NCBI GenBank assembly: GCA_025458525.1
Contig: JALOSF010000014.1
Location: forward strand, 1 to 40,473
Reading direction: 5' to 3'
DNA length: 40,473 bases
Origin: Cypionkella sp.
GTDB taxonomy: Bacteria > Pseudomonadota > Alphaproteobacteria > Rhodobacterales > Rhodobacteraceae
Shown here: positions 8,441-16,710 of the stretch, piece after piece
How positions within the stretch are numbered: the first letter of the stretch is position 1
Layout of the letters: each line of letters opens with the position of its first letter
Program-made: the position numbers and the translations under genes
Notes under the pieces: generated by a model
Seen by the model: the letters and a program-made list of their open reading frames with translations, nothing else
Database searches by the model: none
Told to the model about the DNA's origin: nothing

Positions 8441-8459
8441 GCGGGGCTCGATGCCCCGC
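8441..8459 (-). terminator. Hairpin between truB and the DUF1643 gene
   Basis: 7-bp inverted repeat GCGGGGC / GCCCCGC with a 5-base loop, 15 bases downstream of the truB stop. No U tract on either strand, so it may attenuate or protect RNA rather than terminate. Confidence 0.4.
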
Positions 8460-8473
8460 AAGGCGGCTGCTGG

Positions 8474-9379
8474 CTAAAGATTGAAAACCCGGCTGGGATG
8501 CAACTCCCCCGCCTTGTAGATGCCCACCGCCACCGCACGGCCCTGATGGCTGGCCCAGGCCTCATCGCCCCAATCCACATCGGATGCCAGGACCATCCCC
8601 GGATTGCCATGACGCAAGCGTGCCGCCCCTTCGGGCGTTGCGGGCAGTTCCGGCAGATCGCTCAGGCCAAGCTCCAGCGGGCGCAGCAGCGCGTCAATCT
8701 CGTCGGTCCGGGCCAGCCGGTCGATGTCCTCAAGACTGGCCGCACCAACCGCGTCAAACGGCCCTGACCATTCGCGCCGCAGCCAGGCCACATGCCCCAG
8801 GCAGCCCAAGGCCTGGCCCAGGTCGCGCGCAATGGACCGGACATAGCCGCCCTTGCCGCACACCATTTCCAGATCGACGTGATCGGCATCCGGCCGCCCC
8901 AGAACCTCAAGCCGCTCCACCCAAAGCGGGCGGGCGACAAGGTCCATCTCTATCCCTTCGCGGGCCAGATCATAGGCGCGTTCCCCCTCGACCTTGACCG
9001 CCGACACCTGCGGCGGCACTTGCAGGATATCCCCGCGAAACCCGGCAAGCGCCGCCTCGATCTGCGCATCATCAGGCCGATGGTCGCGCTGGTCCAGAAC
9101 AAGGCCCGAGGCGTCATCGGTGCTGGTCGCGGCGCCAAAAGCCACGCGGAAACGATAGCATTTCAACCCATCGGTCACATAGGGCACGGTCTTGGTCGCC
9201 TCGCCCAGCGCAACCGCCAGCACGCCGGTGGCATCCGGGTCCAGCGTTCCCGCGTGACCGGCCTTCTGCGCCTGAAAGGCCCATTTCACCTTGTTGACCA
9301 CGGTGGTCGATCCGACGCCCGCAGGCTTGTCGATGATGACCCAGCCCGAAACGGCGCGGCCCTTTTTCACGCGACCCAT
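8474..9379 (-). CDS. truB: tRNA pseudouridine(55) synthase
   Basis: Makes pseudouridine 55 in the T-loop of tRNAs. The 301-residue protein has [21 protein letters not shown] (residues 12-32), the catalytic block [14 protein letters not shown] with Asp47 as the attacking residue, [39 protein letters not shown] and the [12 protein letters not shown] motif near 187-198, then a PUA-like C-terminal region. The ATG is 4 bases after the stop of the phosphodiester glycosidase gene. The rbfA-to-truB proximity is conserved across bacteria within the nusA-infB-rbfA-truB-rpsO run; nusA and infB are not here. Confidence 0.97.
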   Translation of the reverse strand: MGRVKKGRAVSGWVIIDKPAGVGSTTVVNKVKWAFQAQKAGHAGTLDPDATGVLAVALGEATKTVPYVTDGLKCYRFRVAFGAATSTDDASGLVLDQRDHRPDDAQIEAALAGFRGDILQVPPQVSAVKVEGERAYDLAREGIEMDLVARPLWVERLEVLGRPDADHVDLEMVCGKGGYVRSIARDLGQALGCLGHVAWLRREWSGPFDAVGAASLEDIDRLARTDEIDALLRPLELGLSDLPELPATPEGAARLRHGNPGMVLASDVDWGDEAWASHQGRAVAVGIYKAGELHPSRVFNL

Positions 9380-9383
9380 GGCA

Positions 9384-10109
9384 CTAGTCCTTGCTTACAA
9401 CAGTGCCAACGATCGGCCCCATGGCAAATCCCATGTCGTTGCGCCCCAGCGCCGGCGCAAACAGCCGCGAAATCTTGCCATCGAAATACAACGCATTGGG
9501 CAGGCCAAGCGCGTCACGGAAAAACCGGGCAAAGCGGTGAAAATTGACCCGGTCGTTCGATATGACAAACACAGCCCGCCGCCCATCCCCGCTGACCCCC
9601 ACGCCATTTCGGATGTAAAGGCTGTCACTGTCCGGGATCAGACGCGGATGCAGCATCCCGTCGATCACGATCATCGGCCCCGACTGGCTTGCATAACGGC
9701 ACGCAGGGGCTGTTGCGGCGAATCGCCGGCTTTCGATCACGGCAAAACGATCTGCAATGCAGAACACACCGTTTGGCAACAGTCCGAAATTGCCCGGACC
9801 CTCGGCGGTGACGAGTTCGGTTTGAACACGCCCCTTTTCGATGAACAGGCCCACGGGGGCGCGATCTGCGTGATACATGCCTGCATTCATCGCGAAACCA
9901 AGCTGCTTGCCCTCGGCAGCCAACATGTCATTGACCGCGCCGAAGCTGCCCAGCGGGCCAGATGGTCCAGAATGGAACAGGCGCAGATCCTGTTCCAACC
10001 CGACCTCGCAAGCGACAAAGGACGCCCCCTCGAACGGCAGGGTCTTGCACGGGGTGGCCCAGGCCGCAGAGGGCAACAACAGAGACAGCAGGGCTGCAAG
10101 ACGCAGCAT
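9384..10109 (-). CDS. Secreted phosphodiester glycosidase family (DUF2233) protein
   Basis: A 241-residue exported protein of the NAGPA-like phosphodiester glycosidase (DUF2233) family, whose known members cleave sugar-1-phosphodiester bonds; the substrate here is unknown. Signal peptide [18 protein letters not shown], cleavage probably after AWA. Family blocks are [53 protein letters not shown] and [13 protein letters not shown], covering the mature protein. The start is ATG 10109, one base after the rbfA stop (TGA-G-ATG), and the stop is 4 bases before truB, so it is translationally coupled between two RNA-maturation genes with no obvious functional link. A longer frame extends into rbfA but would lose the signal peptide. 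Confidence 0.88.
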   Translation of the reverse strand: MLRLAALLSLLLPSAAWATPCKTLPFEGASFVACEVGLEQDLRLFHSGPSGPLGSFGAVNDMLAAEGKQLGFAMNAGMYHADRAPVGLFIEKGRVQTELVTAEGPGNFGLLPNGVFCIADRFAVIESRRFAATAPACRYASQSGPMIVIDGMLHPRLIPDSDSLYIRNGVGVSGDGRRAVFVISNDRVNFHRFARFFRDALGLPNALYFDGKISRLFAPALGRNDMGFAMGPIVGTVVSKD

Positions 10110-10110
10110 C

Positions 10111-10542
10111 TCAGACGTCCCCGGCTGGATCGCTTTCGTCATCTGGCGATGACAGGTCCTTGACCACCTTCGGATCGGAAAACAGGCGGCGGGTTTCATC
10201 CAGCCGGTCAAAGGTTTCGTCCGGGCGAAAACGCAGATCGGGCGCGTATTTCAGGGTAAGCTGCGAGGCGACACGATGGCGCAGTTCGGCCTTGTTGCGC
10301 GCAAGCGCGGCAATCGCCTCATCCACCGGGACAGAGCCCATCAGCGGCATCACATAGACGGTCGCGACCTTGAGATCGGTGGAACAGGACACCTCGCCCA
10401 CCGTGATCGACATCCGGTTCAGGTCAGGGTCATGAATTTCGGCGCGGTTCAGCACATCGGACAGGGTGCGGCGAATAAGTTCGCCCACCCGAAGCTGGCG
10501 CTGATTTGGGCCATCGCCCGAGGAATTGCGTTTGTTCGACAT
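10111..10542 (-). CDS. rbfA: Ribosome-binding factor A
   Basis: 30S maturation and cold-adaptation factor that binds near helix 1 of 16S rRNA. The 143-residue translation has the KH-like RbfA core: [50 protein letters not shown] and [26 protein letters not shown], plus a short acidic tail. The start [19 protein letters not shown] at 10542 fits the family; an ATG three codons upstream (10551) is possible since neither has a clear Shine-Dalgarno. It heads the minus-strand run rbfA, phosphodiester glycosidase, truB, and diverges from dapB across 98 bases that must hold both promoters. Confidence 0.95.
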   Translation of the reverse strand: MSNKRNSSGDGPNQRQLRVGELIRRTLSDVLNRAEIHDPDLNRMSITVGEVSCSTDLKVATVYVMPLMGSVPVDEAIAALARNKAELRHRVASQLTLKYAPDLRFRPDETFDRLDETRRLFSDPKVVKDLSSPDDESDPAGDV

Positions 10543-10640
10543 GGGGGGCATGTAAGCTGTTTTTGCCTTCCCCGCAACGGCAGGCTTTTGCATCGTGCCG
10601 CAACAGGCTACACCGCGCGGGCGCAATGATGGGGATCAGC

Positions 10641-11450
10641 ATGCAAACCTTGCCGGGAATCGTTGTCACCGGGGCTTCGGGCCGGATGGGACAAATGCTG
10701 GTCCGAACCATAACGGCCTCCGACAAGGCGCGGCTGATCGCCTGTGTGGAACGCGCGGGCCATCCTTGGGTCGGGCGCGACATTGGCGAATGCCTTGGGG
10801 GGGCCGCGCTTGGCGTGACCGTTACCGACGACCCGCTGGAGGCCTTTGCCAAGGCGCAAGGCGTGATCGACTTCACCGCGCCCGCCGCGACGGTGGAATT
10901 TGCGGCCCTGGCGGCGCAGGCGCGGGCGGTGCATGTGATCGGGACCACCGGGCTGGAGCCGGGGCATATCGCCGCCATCGACGCGGCCGCCCGCCATGCT
11001 GTCATCGTGCGGGCCGGCAACATGAGCCTTGGCGTCAACCTTCTGGTGCGGCTGACGCAAAAGGTGGCGCAGGCGCTGGATGCCGATTGGGACATCGAAG
11101 TGGTCGAGGCGCACCACCGGATGAAGGTGGATGCCCCCTCGGGCACCGCGCTGATGCTGGGGCAGGCCGCCGCCGATGGGCGCGGTGTGCCGCTGGAACA
11201 GGCGATGGTTTCGGGCCGTGACGGGATCACCGGAGCACGCAGCCGGGGCAGCATCGGTTTTGCCGCCATTCGCGGCGGCGATGTGGTGGGGGAACATGAC
11301 GTGATCTTTGCCGCCGATGGCGAACGCATCGTGCTGCGCCATCTGGCGACTGACCGGGCAATCTTTGCCCGCGGCGCCCTCAAAGCGGCGCTGTGGGGAC
11401 AGGACCAAAAGCCCGGTCACTATGACATGATGGATGTTCTGGGACTTTGA
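10641..11450 (+). CDS. dapB: 4-hydroxy-tetrahydrodipicolinate reductase
   Basis: NAD(P)H-dependent reductase of the diaminopimelate/lysine pathway. The 269-residue protein has the Rossmann motif GASGRMGQ (11-18), [11 protein letters not shown] (78-88), [10 protein letters not shown] (101-110), the catalytic and substrate block [15 protein letters not shown] (156-170, with His158/159 and Lys162), and a C-terminal [17 protein letters not shown] region. Start at ATG 10641, with GGGGAT 4 bases upstream; ATG 10626 is in frame but has no Shine-Dalgarno. It diverges from rbfA. Note that the window also carries saccharopine-type genes, which would use lysine rather than make diaminopimelate. Confidence 0.96.
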   Translation: MQTLPGIVVTGASGRMGQMLVRTITASDKARLIACVERAGHPWVGRDIGECLGGAALGVTVTDDPLEAFAKAQGVIDFTAPAATVEFAALAAQARAVHVIGTTGLEPGHIAAIDAAARHAVIVRAGNMSLGVNLLVRLTQKVAQALDADWDIEVVEAHHRMKVDAPSGTALMLGQAAADGRGVPLEQAMVSGRDGITGARSRGSIGFAAIRGGDVVGEHDVIFAADGERIVLRHLATDRAIFARGALKAALWGQDQKPGHYDMMDVLGL

Positions 11451-11461
11451 TTAAGCTCGAG

Positions 11462-11491
11462 TGAACCAAAACCTGTCAGCCTGCGTATCTG
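11462..11491 (+). promoter_or_regulatory. ECF-type (RpoE-like) promoter candidate
   Basis: TGAACC (11462-11467), 18-base spacer ending TGCG, TATCTG (11486-11491), 27 bases before the ATG of the small secreted protein. Spacing and the TGCGTATCT block match the rpoE promoter candidate at 18119-18148; the -35 differs at one base. Confidence 0.45.
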
Positions 11492-11517
11492 GTAGGATAT
11501 GAAACGTGAGGCGTGCC

Positions 11518-11880
11518 ATGCGTGGTCTGTTGCTTGCTGCCCTTTTGTCTTTTGTGCCCGGACTGGCCCTTGCCAACGGCTTTGAACCGATCAAGGACAA
11601 GGACACCTTCCTGTCGCTGGTCAAGGACCGTGAATTGCGGATCGGAATTTACAACCTGACGCTCAAGGTTCTTCCCGACGGCAAGATCCAGGGCCGCGCT
11701 TTGGGCTGGGACATCAGCGGCAACTGGAAATGGGAAGACGGCTATTTCTGCCGCGACATGGACTGGAGCGGCTATGCCATCCCCTTCAATTGCCAGCTGG
11801 TCGAGGCGCGGGGCGAACGCGAGCTGCGCTTTACCGTGGACCGCGGCAAAGGCAACTCCGCATCTTTCCGCCTGCGCTGA
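11518..11880 (+). CDS. Small secreted protein of unknown function
   Basis: A 120-residue protein with a clear signal peptide (MRGLLLAALLSFVPGLALANG, cleavage likely after ALA). The mature part is a compact beta-rich domain: DKDTFLSLVKDRELRIGIYNLTLKVLPDGKIQGRALGWDISGNWKWEDGYFCRDMDWSGYAIPFNCQLVEA, with two cysteines that could form a disulfide. I recall related proteins in Rhodobacterales sometimes being named dihydrodipicolinate reductase, probably by transfer from the dapB neighbour; nothing in the sequence supports that activity. Start at ATG 11518 with GAGG 6 bases upstream. The promoter resembles the RpoE promoters of this window, so it may be an envelope-stress protein. Confidence 0.75.
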   Translation: MRGLLLAALLSFVPGLALANGFEPIKDKDTFLSLVKDRELRIGIYNLTLKVLPDGKIQGRALGWDISGNWKWEDGYFCRDMDWSGYAIPFNCQLVEARGERELRFTVDRGKGNSASFRLR

Positions 11881-11883
11881 CGA

Positions 11884-12057
11884 TCAGAAATCGATCGCCA
11901 GCCCCTTTTTTTCCCAATCGCCATAGCGCACGGGCTCCGGCCCGGCGCGCCCGCCAAGTTCCTTTGGCAGAGCAAGTTCTTGGGCGGCCTTGCGCCGCGC
12001 CTCTGCTTCGGCAAGGGCGCGCTGCGCAGCGGGTGGAAGATCGGGTGTGTCTGTCAT
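11884..12057 (-). CDS. DUF1674 (SdhAF4-like) protein
   Basis: A 57-residue protein read directly from the minus strand. It begins MTDTPDLPPAAQRALAEAEA and ends with the DUF1674 signature GPEPVRYGDWEKKGLAIDF. Eukaryotic relatives (SDHAF4/Sdh8) bind the flavinylated SdhA subunit during succinate dehydrogenase assembly; the same role is plausible in alphaproteobacteria. No sdh genes are nearby. It ends 3 bases from the convergent secreted-protein gene and diverges from rsmB across 72 bases. Confidence 0.88.
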   Translation of the reverse strand: MTDTPDLPPAAQRALAEAEARRKAAQELALPKELGGRAGPEPVRYGDWEKKGLAIDF

Positions 12058-12129
12058 GGCGGCTTTCCTGTCAGTCGGTCTTGATATACGGCGTTTGCGC
12101 AGCCAGACAAGACGCAGGGACGCCGCAGC

Positions 12130-13386
12130 ATGAAGGCCGGATCAGAGACAGTCACCGCACGCAGCGCCGCCGTTGCCGTGTTGAATGCGGTGCTGGGCGA
12201 AGGGGCAATGCTGTCGCAAACCCCGCTGCCCGACGGGCTAGCCGGGCCAGATCGCGCCCGCGCCGAACGGCTTGCGACGCAGGTTTTGCGCCAACTTGAC
12301 CGGATCGACCGCGTTCTGAAACCGCTTTTGCGCAAGCCGCCCCCGCTTGCCGTGCTGAACATCCTGCGGCTGGCGGTTCTGGAACGTGCCGAGGGCGCCG
12401 CGGCGCATGGTGTGGTGAACGAGGCTGTGGCGCTTGCCCGGCGCGGCAAGCGGACCGTGCATCTGTCCGGTCTGGTCAATGCGGTGCTGCGCGCCCTGCC
12501 CGATCCGCTGGACCTTGCCAGCCTGCCGCCGCCAATGATGCCGCGCTGGATGCGGCAACCCCTGGTGCATGCCTATGGGCGCGAGGCGGTCGCGGCAATG
12601 GAACAGGTCCATGCCCTCACGCCGCCGATCGATATCACCCCGAAGGCGGGTGCAAGGGCGCTGCCAGATGGGCTGCGCCTGCCCTCGGGCAGCCTGCGAC
12701 TGGCCTCGGCGGGGCAGATCACGCAGTTGCCGGGCTATGCCAACGGCGAGTGGTGGGTGCAGGATGCCGCCGCCGCGATGGCGGTGCAGATCATGGCGGT
12801 GCAACAGGGCGAAACGGTGCTGGACCTCTGTGCCGCACCGGGGGGCAAGACCCTGCAACTCGCCGATGCGGGTGCGGCGGTGACTGCTCTGGATATCTCT
12901 GCGCCGCGCTTGGCGCGGATCGAGGAAAATCTGGCGCGCACCGGCCTGACAGCCACCCTTGTGACCGCAGACGCCCTGCATTGGCAACCCGGGGCGCAGT
13001 TTGACGCCATCTTGCTTGACGCCCCCTGTTCCGCCACCGGCACGCTGCGCCGGCACCCCGACTTGCCCCATGTCAAGGACGGGTCGGAACTTGCAACCCT
13101 TGTGCCGCTGCAAGCCGCGCTGCTTGACCGCGCGCTGGGCTGGCTGAAACCCGGCGGGCGGCTGGTCTATTGCACCTGTTCGCTGTTGCCGGCAGAGGGT
13201 GAGGATCAGCTTGCCGCAGTGCTGACCCGCCACCCGCGCCTTAGGGTGCAGCCACCCACCCTCTCATGGCTGCGGCCAGAGTGGATCACGGCAAACGGCG
13301 GCTTGCGCCTGCGCCCCGACCATTGGGCCGACGTGGGCGGGATGGATGGCTTTTTCATCGCCAGCCTGATCGCGCCTGCGGGCTAA
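12130..13386 (+). CDS. rsmB: 16S rRNA cytosine-967 C5-methyltransferase
   Basis: SAM-dependent RNA m5C methyltransferase. The 418-residue protein joins an N-terminal NusB-like RNA-binding domain (about 8-130: ARSAAVAVLNAVLGEG, HGVVNEAVALARRGK) to a Rossmann methyltransferase domain with LDLCAAPGGKTLQLADAG near 231-248, motif IV DAPCSATGTLRRHPD near 297 and motif VI YCTCSLLPAEGE near 347; the cysteines of the last two are the release and nucleophilic residues. The GTG codons upstream were not chosen because ATG 12130 gives the family start (TARSAAVAVLN). It ends 1 base before the convergent SDR gene. In Rhodobacterales it is often near heparinase-purH, which here lie 15 kb away. Confidence 0.93.
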   Translation: MKAGSETVTARSAAVAVLNAVLGEGAMLSQTPLPDGLAGPDRARAERLATQVLRQLDRIDRVLKPLLRKPPPLAVLNILRLAVLERAEGAAAHGVVNEAVALARRGKRTVHLSGLVNAVLRALPDPLDLASLPPPMMPRWMRQPLVHAYGREAVAAMEQVHALTPPIDITPKAGARALPDGLRLPSGSLRLASAGQITQLPGYANGEWWVQDAAAAMAVQIMAVQQGETVLDLCAAPGGKTLQLADAGAAVTALDISAPRLARIEENLARTGLTATLVTADALHWQPGAQFDAILLDAPCSATGTLRRHPDLPHVKDGSELATLVPLQAALLDRALGWLKPGGRLVYCTCSLLPAEGEDQLAAVLTRHPRLRVQPPTLSWLRPEWITANGGLRLRPDHWADVGGMDGFFIASLIAPAG

Positions 13387-13387
13387 C

Positions 13388-14128
13388 CTATTTGCGCGGC
13401 GCGAACAGGCGATAATAAAGCCAGTCCGGCATGAACTGCGACAGGCGGAACAGCCACGAGAACACCATCGGGAAACTTTTCTTGAAGGCGTCACTGTTCA
13501 TGTGATCGAACATCTCGCGCGCAGCGCCCTCCGGCTCCATCAGGAAGGGCATCGAGAAATCGTTCTTTGCCGTCAGACGGGTGCGGATGAAACCGGGATT
13601 GGCCACCTGCACCTCGATCCCGCTGTCGCGCAGATCGGCATACATCGATTCGGCAAGCGCCATGACCCCGGCCTTTGACGCGGCATAGCCAATCGCGCCG
13701 GGCAGCCCGCGAAAGCCGGACAGCGACCCGGTGATGACGACATGCCCGCGCCCACGGGCAACCATGCCGGGCAGCACGGCCCCCATCACGCGCGCGCAGC
13801 CCGTGAAGTTGATGTCACACATCGCCTCTACCTGTTCGGCATCCCAGTCTTGCGCCTTGGTCGGCCAATAGACACCGGCCAGATAGACGACACCGTCGAT
13901 CGGCCCGATCTGATCGGCCGCGGCCTGCACCGAGGCACGGTCAGACACATCGCATGCCACCGCACTTGCCTTGCCGGGAAGCGTGGCAACGGCAGCGGCA
14001 AGACGATCCTCGGACCGGGCCGACAAGATCACCTCGGCCCCGGCGCGCGACAAAAGCGTGGCGAGCGCAAGGCCAAGACCTTCGGACGCCCCAATCAACC
14101 AGTAGCGTTTTCCTGTCCAGTCTCTCAT
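13388..14128 (-). CDS. Short-chain dehydrogenase, last gene of the RpoE-type operon
   Basis: A 246-residue NAD(P)-dependent SDR oxidoreductase. The cofactor motif GASEGLGLALA is near residue 14, CDVSDRASV near 64, GVVYLAGVYWP holds the NAG-like turn, and the catalytic set is ITGSLSG (Ser) and YAASKAG (Tyr and Lys). Start at ATG 14128 with GAGGAGCG just upstream; 13 bases follow the DUF3833 stop. It is the fifth gene of the operon divergent from rpoE-chrR. From memory, the matching Rhodobacter sphaeroides run is RSP_1091 to RSP_1087, part of the singlet-oxygen response and linked to unusual methylated or furan fatty acids. The C-terminal segment (LFRLSQFMPDWLYYRLF) is hydrophobic and may touch the membrane. 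Confidence 0.87.
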   Translation of the reverse strand: MRDWTGKRYWLIGASEGLGLALATLLSRAGAEVILSARSEDRLAAAVATLPGKASAVACDVSDRASVQAAADQIGPIDGVVYLAGVYWPTKAQDWDAEQVEAMCDINFTGCARVMGAVLPGMVARGRGHVVITGSLSGFRGLPGAIGYAASKAGVMALAESMYADLRDSGIEVQVANPGFIRTRLTAKNDFSMPFLMEPEGAAREMFDHMNSDAFKKSFPMVFSWLFRLSQFMPDWLYYRLFAPRK

Positions 14129-14141
14129 CTGCCTTCGCTCC

Positions 14142-14714
14142 TCACGTCTCATATTCCTTCGGGTTCTTGCGCATTGTGGCGACCAGTTCCGCAACAGTCA
14201 CCCCGAACTTTGTAAACTGACTGCGGTTCATGATGGTTCCGTTTTCCATCAGATACATCCAGTCCACCACATCAAGCTCGTGCCCGCCGGCCGAGGCGTC
14301 GAGCTTGATGCGATAGCGCATCTGCACGGCCGGGCCTTGCGCGATGCCCTGTCCGGCGCCCACCACATCGGGCGCGGTGGCGCGCAGGTGCCCCCCCTCG
14401 CCAAGCTGAAGCGTCCAGCACCGGTCTTGCACCGCACCGCTGTCATAGTGAAACCGCTCGCGCAGGGTGCCGGTGTTGCCATCCCAGCTGCCTTCCATCT
14501 CGGCCACAAAACGGCTGGCGACGCGGCCGGTGGGGCCATAGATCACGCCTTCGCACAGGATAGGGCCGTTCAACTGCTGCCGCAGATCGAACTGCGGGCC
14601 ACGGGCGGCAAGATCCGCAGGGCTTTGCGTGCGAAACCCGACAAAGCGCCGCAGCACGGCGATGGCAGACAGTGTCAGGATCACGCCGATCAGGATGAAG
14701 AAACCGGAACTCAT
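14142..14714 (-). CDS. DUF3833 family envelope protein
   Basis: A 190-residue protein with an N-terminal hydrophobic segment (MSSGFFILIGVILTLSAIAVL) followed by a beta-rich domain of the DUF3833 family: FDLRQQLNGPILCEGVIYGPTGRVASRFVAEMEGSWDGNTGTLRERFHYDSG and WMYLMENGTIMNRSQFTKFGV. Family members accompany the DUF1365/FAD-oxidoreductase cluster; a lipocalin-like lipid-handling fold has been suggested but no activity is known to me. The start overlaps the MFS stop by 4 bases (ATGA). Like the rest of the operon it should be under RpoE. Confidence 0.85.
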   Translation of the reverse strand: MSSGFFILIGVILTLSAIAVLRRFVGFRTQSPADLAARGPQFDLRQQLNGPILCEGVIYGPTGRVASRFVAEMEGSWDGNTGTLRERFHYDSGAVQDRCWTLQLGEGGHLRATAPDVVGAGQGIAQGPAVQMRYRIKLDASAGGHELDVVDWMYLMENGTIMNRSQFTKFGVTVAELVATMRKNPKEYET

Positions 14715-15961
14715 GTGGCAACCTCTGGAATTCTTGTGACAGCCAACAGGCAGAATGCCAGCAGCTTCAAGGCGCAGGGCAGCGCCGCATAAAGGAGGGA
14801 CAGAGCCATCAGCGCCTGCGATGTATTCGCGGCCCCCGGGGTGAAGCCTGCAAGCGACAGGGCCGGCAACAGCGTTGCCGCGGCCAGAGCGAGCGAGAGT
14901 TTTGACACAAAGGACCATAGACCGAAGGCCGCGCCCTCACCCCGGCCCAGCGTGGCAAGGCGTCGGGCAAACAAGGCGGGCAGCAGCGTCAGATCGGCAC
15001 CAAGCGCCGCCCCGGACGCGGCGCAGATCACCGCAAAGGCGACCACATCCCCCTCGCCCAAGCCAGTTGCCCAAAGAAATGTCACCATGGCGAGCAGCAT
15101 GGCCGCCATCAGGCTTTGCTTGGGGCCGAAACGCCCGGCCGCCCAGCCCCAACCCGGCGCCGAGGCAGCAGCGCAGAGGAAAAACAGCAAAAGCAGCGGC
15201 CCCTCCCATCCGGGGGCGGCAAGACGGCTTTCCACATAGAACAGGAACAGGGTCGATGTCACCGCAACGGGCGCCGCATTCAAAAGCGCGATCAGAAGAA
15301 GCCGCCGCGCCAGCGGATCGGCCAGAACCGGGCGAAACAGCGATCCCGCCTCGGGCGCCGCCGCCGCGACGGGACCCGCCTGCCATGCCCCCCGCATCGC
15401 AACAGCGGCAAGGATCGCCAGCGCCGCAAAGCCCAAGGCAAAGCCGGTAAACGGCTTGTCCATCGCGGCGCCCAATGCGACCGGGGCAACCGCAGCCAGC
15501 GATACCCCGATCAGCGACCCGCTTTCGCGCCAGGCTGCAAGCCGGAAATGCCCCGAAGGCCCAAGCTGTGCGGCGCGATCCACGCCTTGGGCATAGAACA
15601 CGATGGTCAGGAACGAAAACCCGCTGAACAGCAGCGCAAGCGTGATGGCAAACCACAACAGCGGCGCAATCGGCGGCGGCACGGCAAACAGGCCATACAT
15701 CGAAACAGCCATGACAGCGACGGCGATGGCGACCCATTGGCCACGGTGCCGCCGCCCCGTCTCGGCCAACCAGCCCAGCAGCGGGTCTTGCACAACGTCG
15801 ATCAGGCGCAGCAGGGCAAGCGTGCCGCCCAGGGCCGCAAGGCTGACCCCATAGCTGTCAACGTAAAATTTCGGCGCATGGATATAGATCGGCAGCCCGG
15901 CGGCTGCGATCATCGCGGCGAACAGCGACCATGGCCACAGCCTGACCCGGGTGCTGTTCAT
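14711..15961 (-). CDS. GPH-type MFS transporter
   Basis: A 416-residue inner-membrane protein with about 11-12 hydrophobic helices, of the glycoside-pentoside-hexuronide symporter branch of MFS. The branch signature is RLIDVVQDPLLGWLAETGRRHRG near residues 50-72. Substrate unknown; its fixed place in the RpoE-type operon suggests a lipid, lipid precursor or head group rather than a sugar, but this is inference. The start ATG 15961 overlaps the stop of the DUF1365 gene (ATGA), and its own stop overlaps the DUF3833 start. A longer frame begins in the DUF1365 gene and adds only a basic non-membrane stretch. Confidence 0.88.
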   Translation of the reverse strand: MNSTRVRLWPWSLFAAMIAAAGLPIYIHAPKFYVDSYGVSLAALGGTLALLRLIDVVQDPLLGWLAETGRRHRGQWVAIAVAVMAVSMYGLFAVPPPIAPLLWFAITLALLFSGFSFLTIVFYAQGVDRAAQLGPSGHFRLAAWRESGSLIGVSLAAVAPVALGAAMDKPFTGFALGFAALAILAAVAMRGAWQAGPVAAAAPEAGSLFRPVLADPLARRLLLIALLNAAPVAVTSTLFLFYVESRLAAPGWEGPLLLLFFLCAAASAPGWGWAAGRFGPKQSLMAAMLLAMVTFLWATGLGEGDVVAFAVICAASGAALGADLTLLPALFARRLATLGRGEGAAFGLWSFVSKLSLALAAATLLPALSLAGFTPGAANTSQALMALSLLYAALPCALKLLAFCLLAVTRIPEVAT

Positions 15962-16710
15962 CGTGACACATCTTCGGCGGGCGGGGTTGGCCGGTTGCGA
16001 AACTTGACCCGCTTCAAGGCGAGCTTCAGCGCCTGCCAATGGATCAGGGCCAGCACGCGGCGCGATCCGAACGGACGGCGCAAGCACGCGCGCAGGATGG
16101 CCCCATCTGTCAGTGGCACGCGCTGCCCAATCAGATTGGTGAACAGGCCGCCATCTTCGGTCGAATAGTCGATCCAGATGCCGACGCGCGTGTCGGTTAT
16201 GTCAAAACGAAAGGCATAGCCGCCCTCGATCGGCTGAAAGGGCGAGACGTAAAAGATCTTTCGCGCAAGCAAAGTATCCTCGCGGGTGATCGGGCCATGA
16301 TCATCGCGGTGCACCAGATAGGAATGCCGGTCGCCATAGGTGTTCGACACCTCGGCGATCACCACCCGCAACTGGCCCGCCTCATCCTGGCACAGCCAGA
16401 AGGACACCGGGTTGAACACATGCCCCAAGACCCGCGGCTGCGCCATCAGGACGATGCGCGACGGCGTCGGCAGCGCATGCCGGGCCAGCACCTCGCGCAC
16501 CCATCTGGCACCCCGCCCGGCGCCGGGCGGTCCGCCATGATCGCTGTCCCAAAGCGCGGTCAGATTGGCCCTGTTGCGCCCAAAGAGCCGCGGCCCGCGA
16601 ACCGGCGCCTCGGCGTCAAGCGCCACATAATCCACGGTGTATCGAAAGCTGTTGCGGACCGCGCCTTTGCGGCCGTGAAACGTCTCGCCGCGGATCAGAT
16701 CAACCGTCAT
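15958..16710 (-). CDS. DUF1365 family protein
   Basis: A 250-residue protein of the DUF1365 family, nearly always next to the FAD oxidoreductase seen here and often to a cyclopropane-fatty-acid-synthase-like methyltransferase. Motifs: RGETFHGRKGAVRNSFRYTVDYVALDAE at the N-terminus, QPRVLGHVFNPVSFWLCQD near 122-140, VIAEVSNTYGDRHSYLV near 148-164, and KIFYVSPFQPIEGGYAFRFDI. Function unproven; involvement in modifying membrane acyl chains is inferred from the gene company. Start ATG 16710 overlaps the upstream stop by 4 bases. No cfa-type gene is present in this operon. Confidence 0.88.
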   Translation of the reverse strand: MTVDLIRGETFHGRKGAVRNSFRYTVDYVALDAEAPVRGPRLFGRNRANLTALWDSDHGGPPGAGRGARWVREVLARHALPTPSRIVLMAQPRVLGHVFNPVSFWLCQDEAGQLRVVIAEVSNTYGDRHSYLVHRDDHGPITREDTLLARKIFYVSPFQPIEGGYAFRFDITDTRVGIWIDYSTEDGGLFTNLIGQRVPLTDGAILRACLRRPFGSRRVLALIHWQALKLALKRVKFRNRPTPPAEDVSR

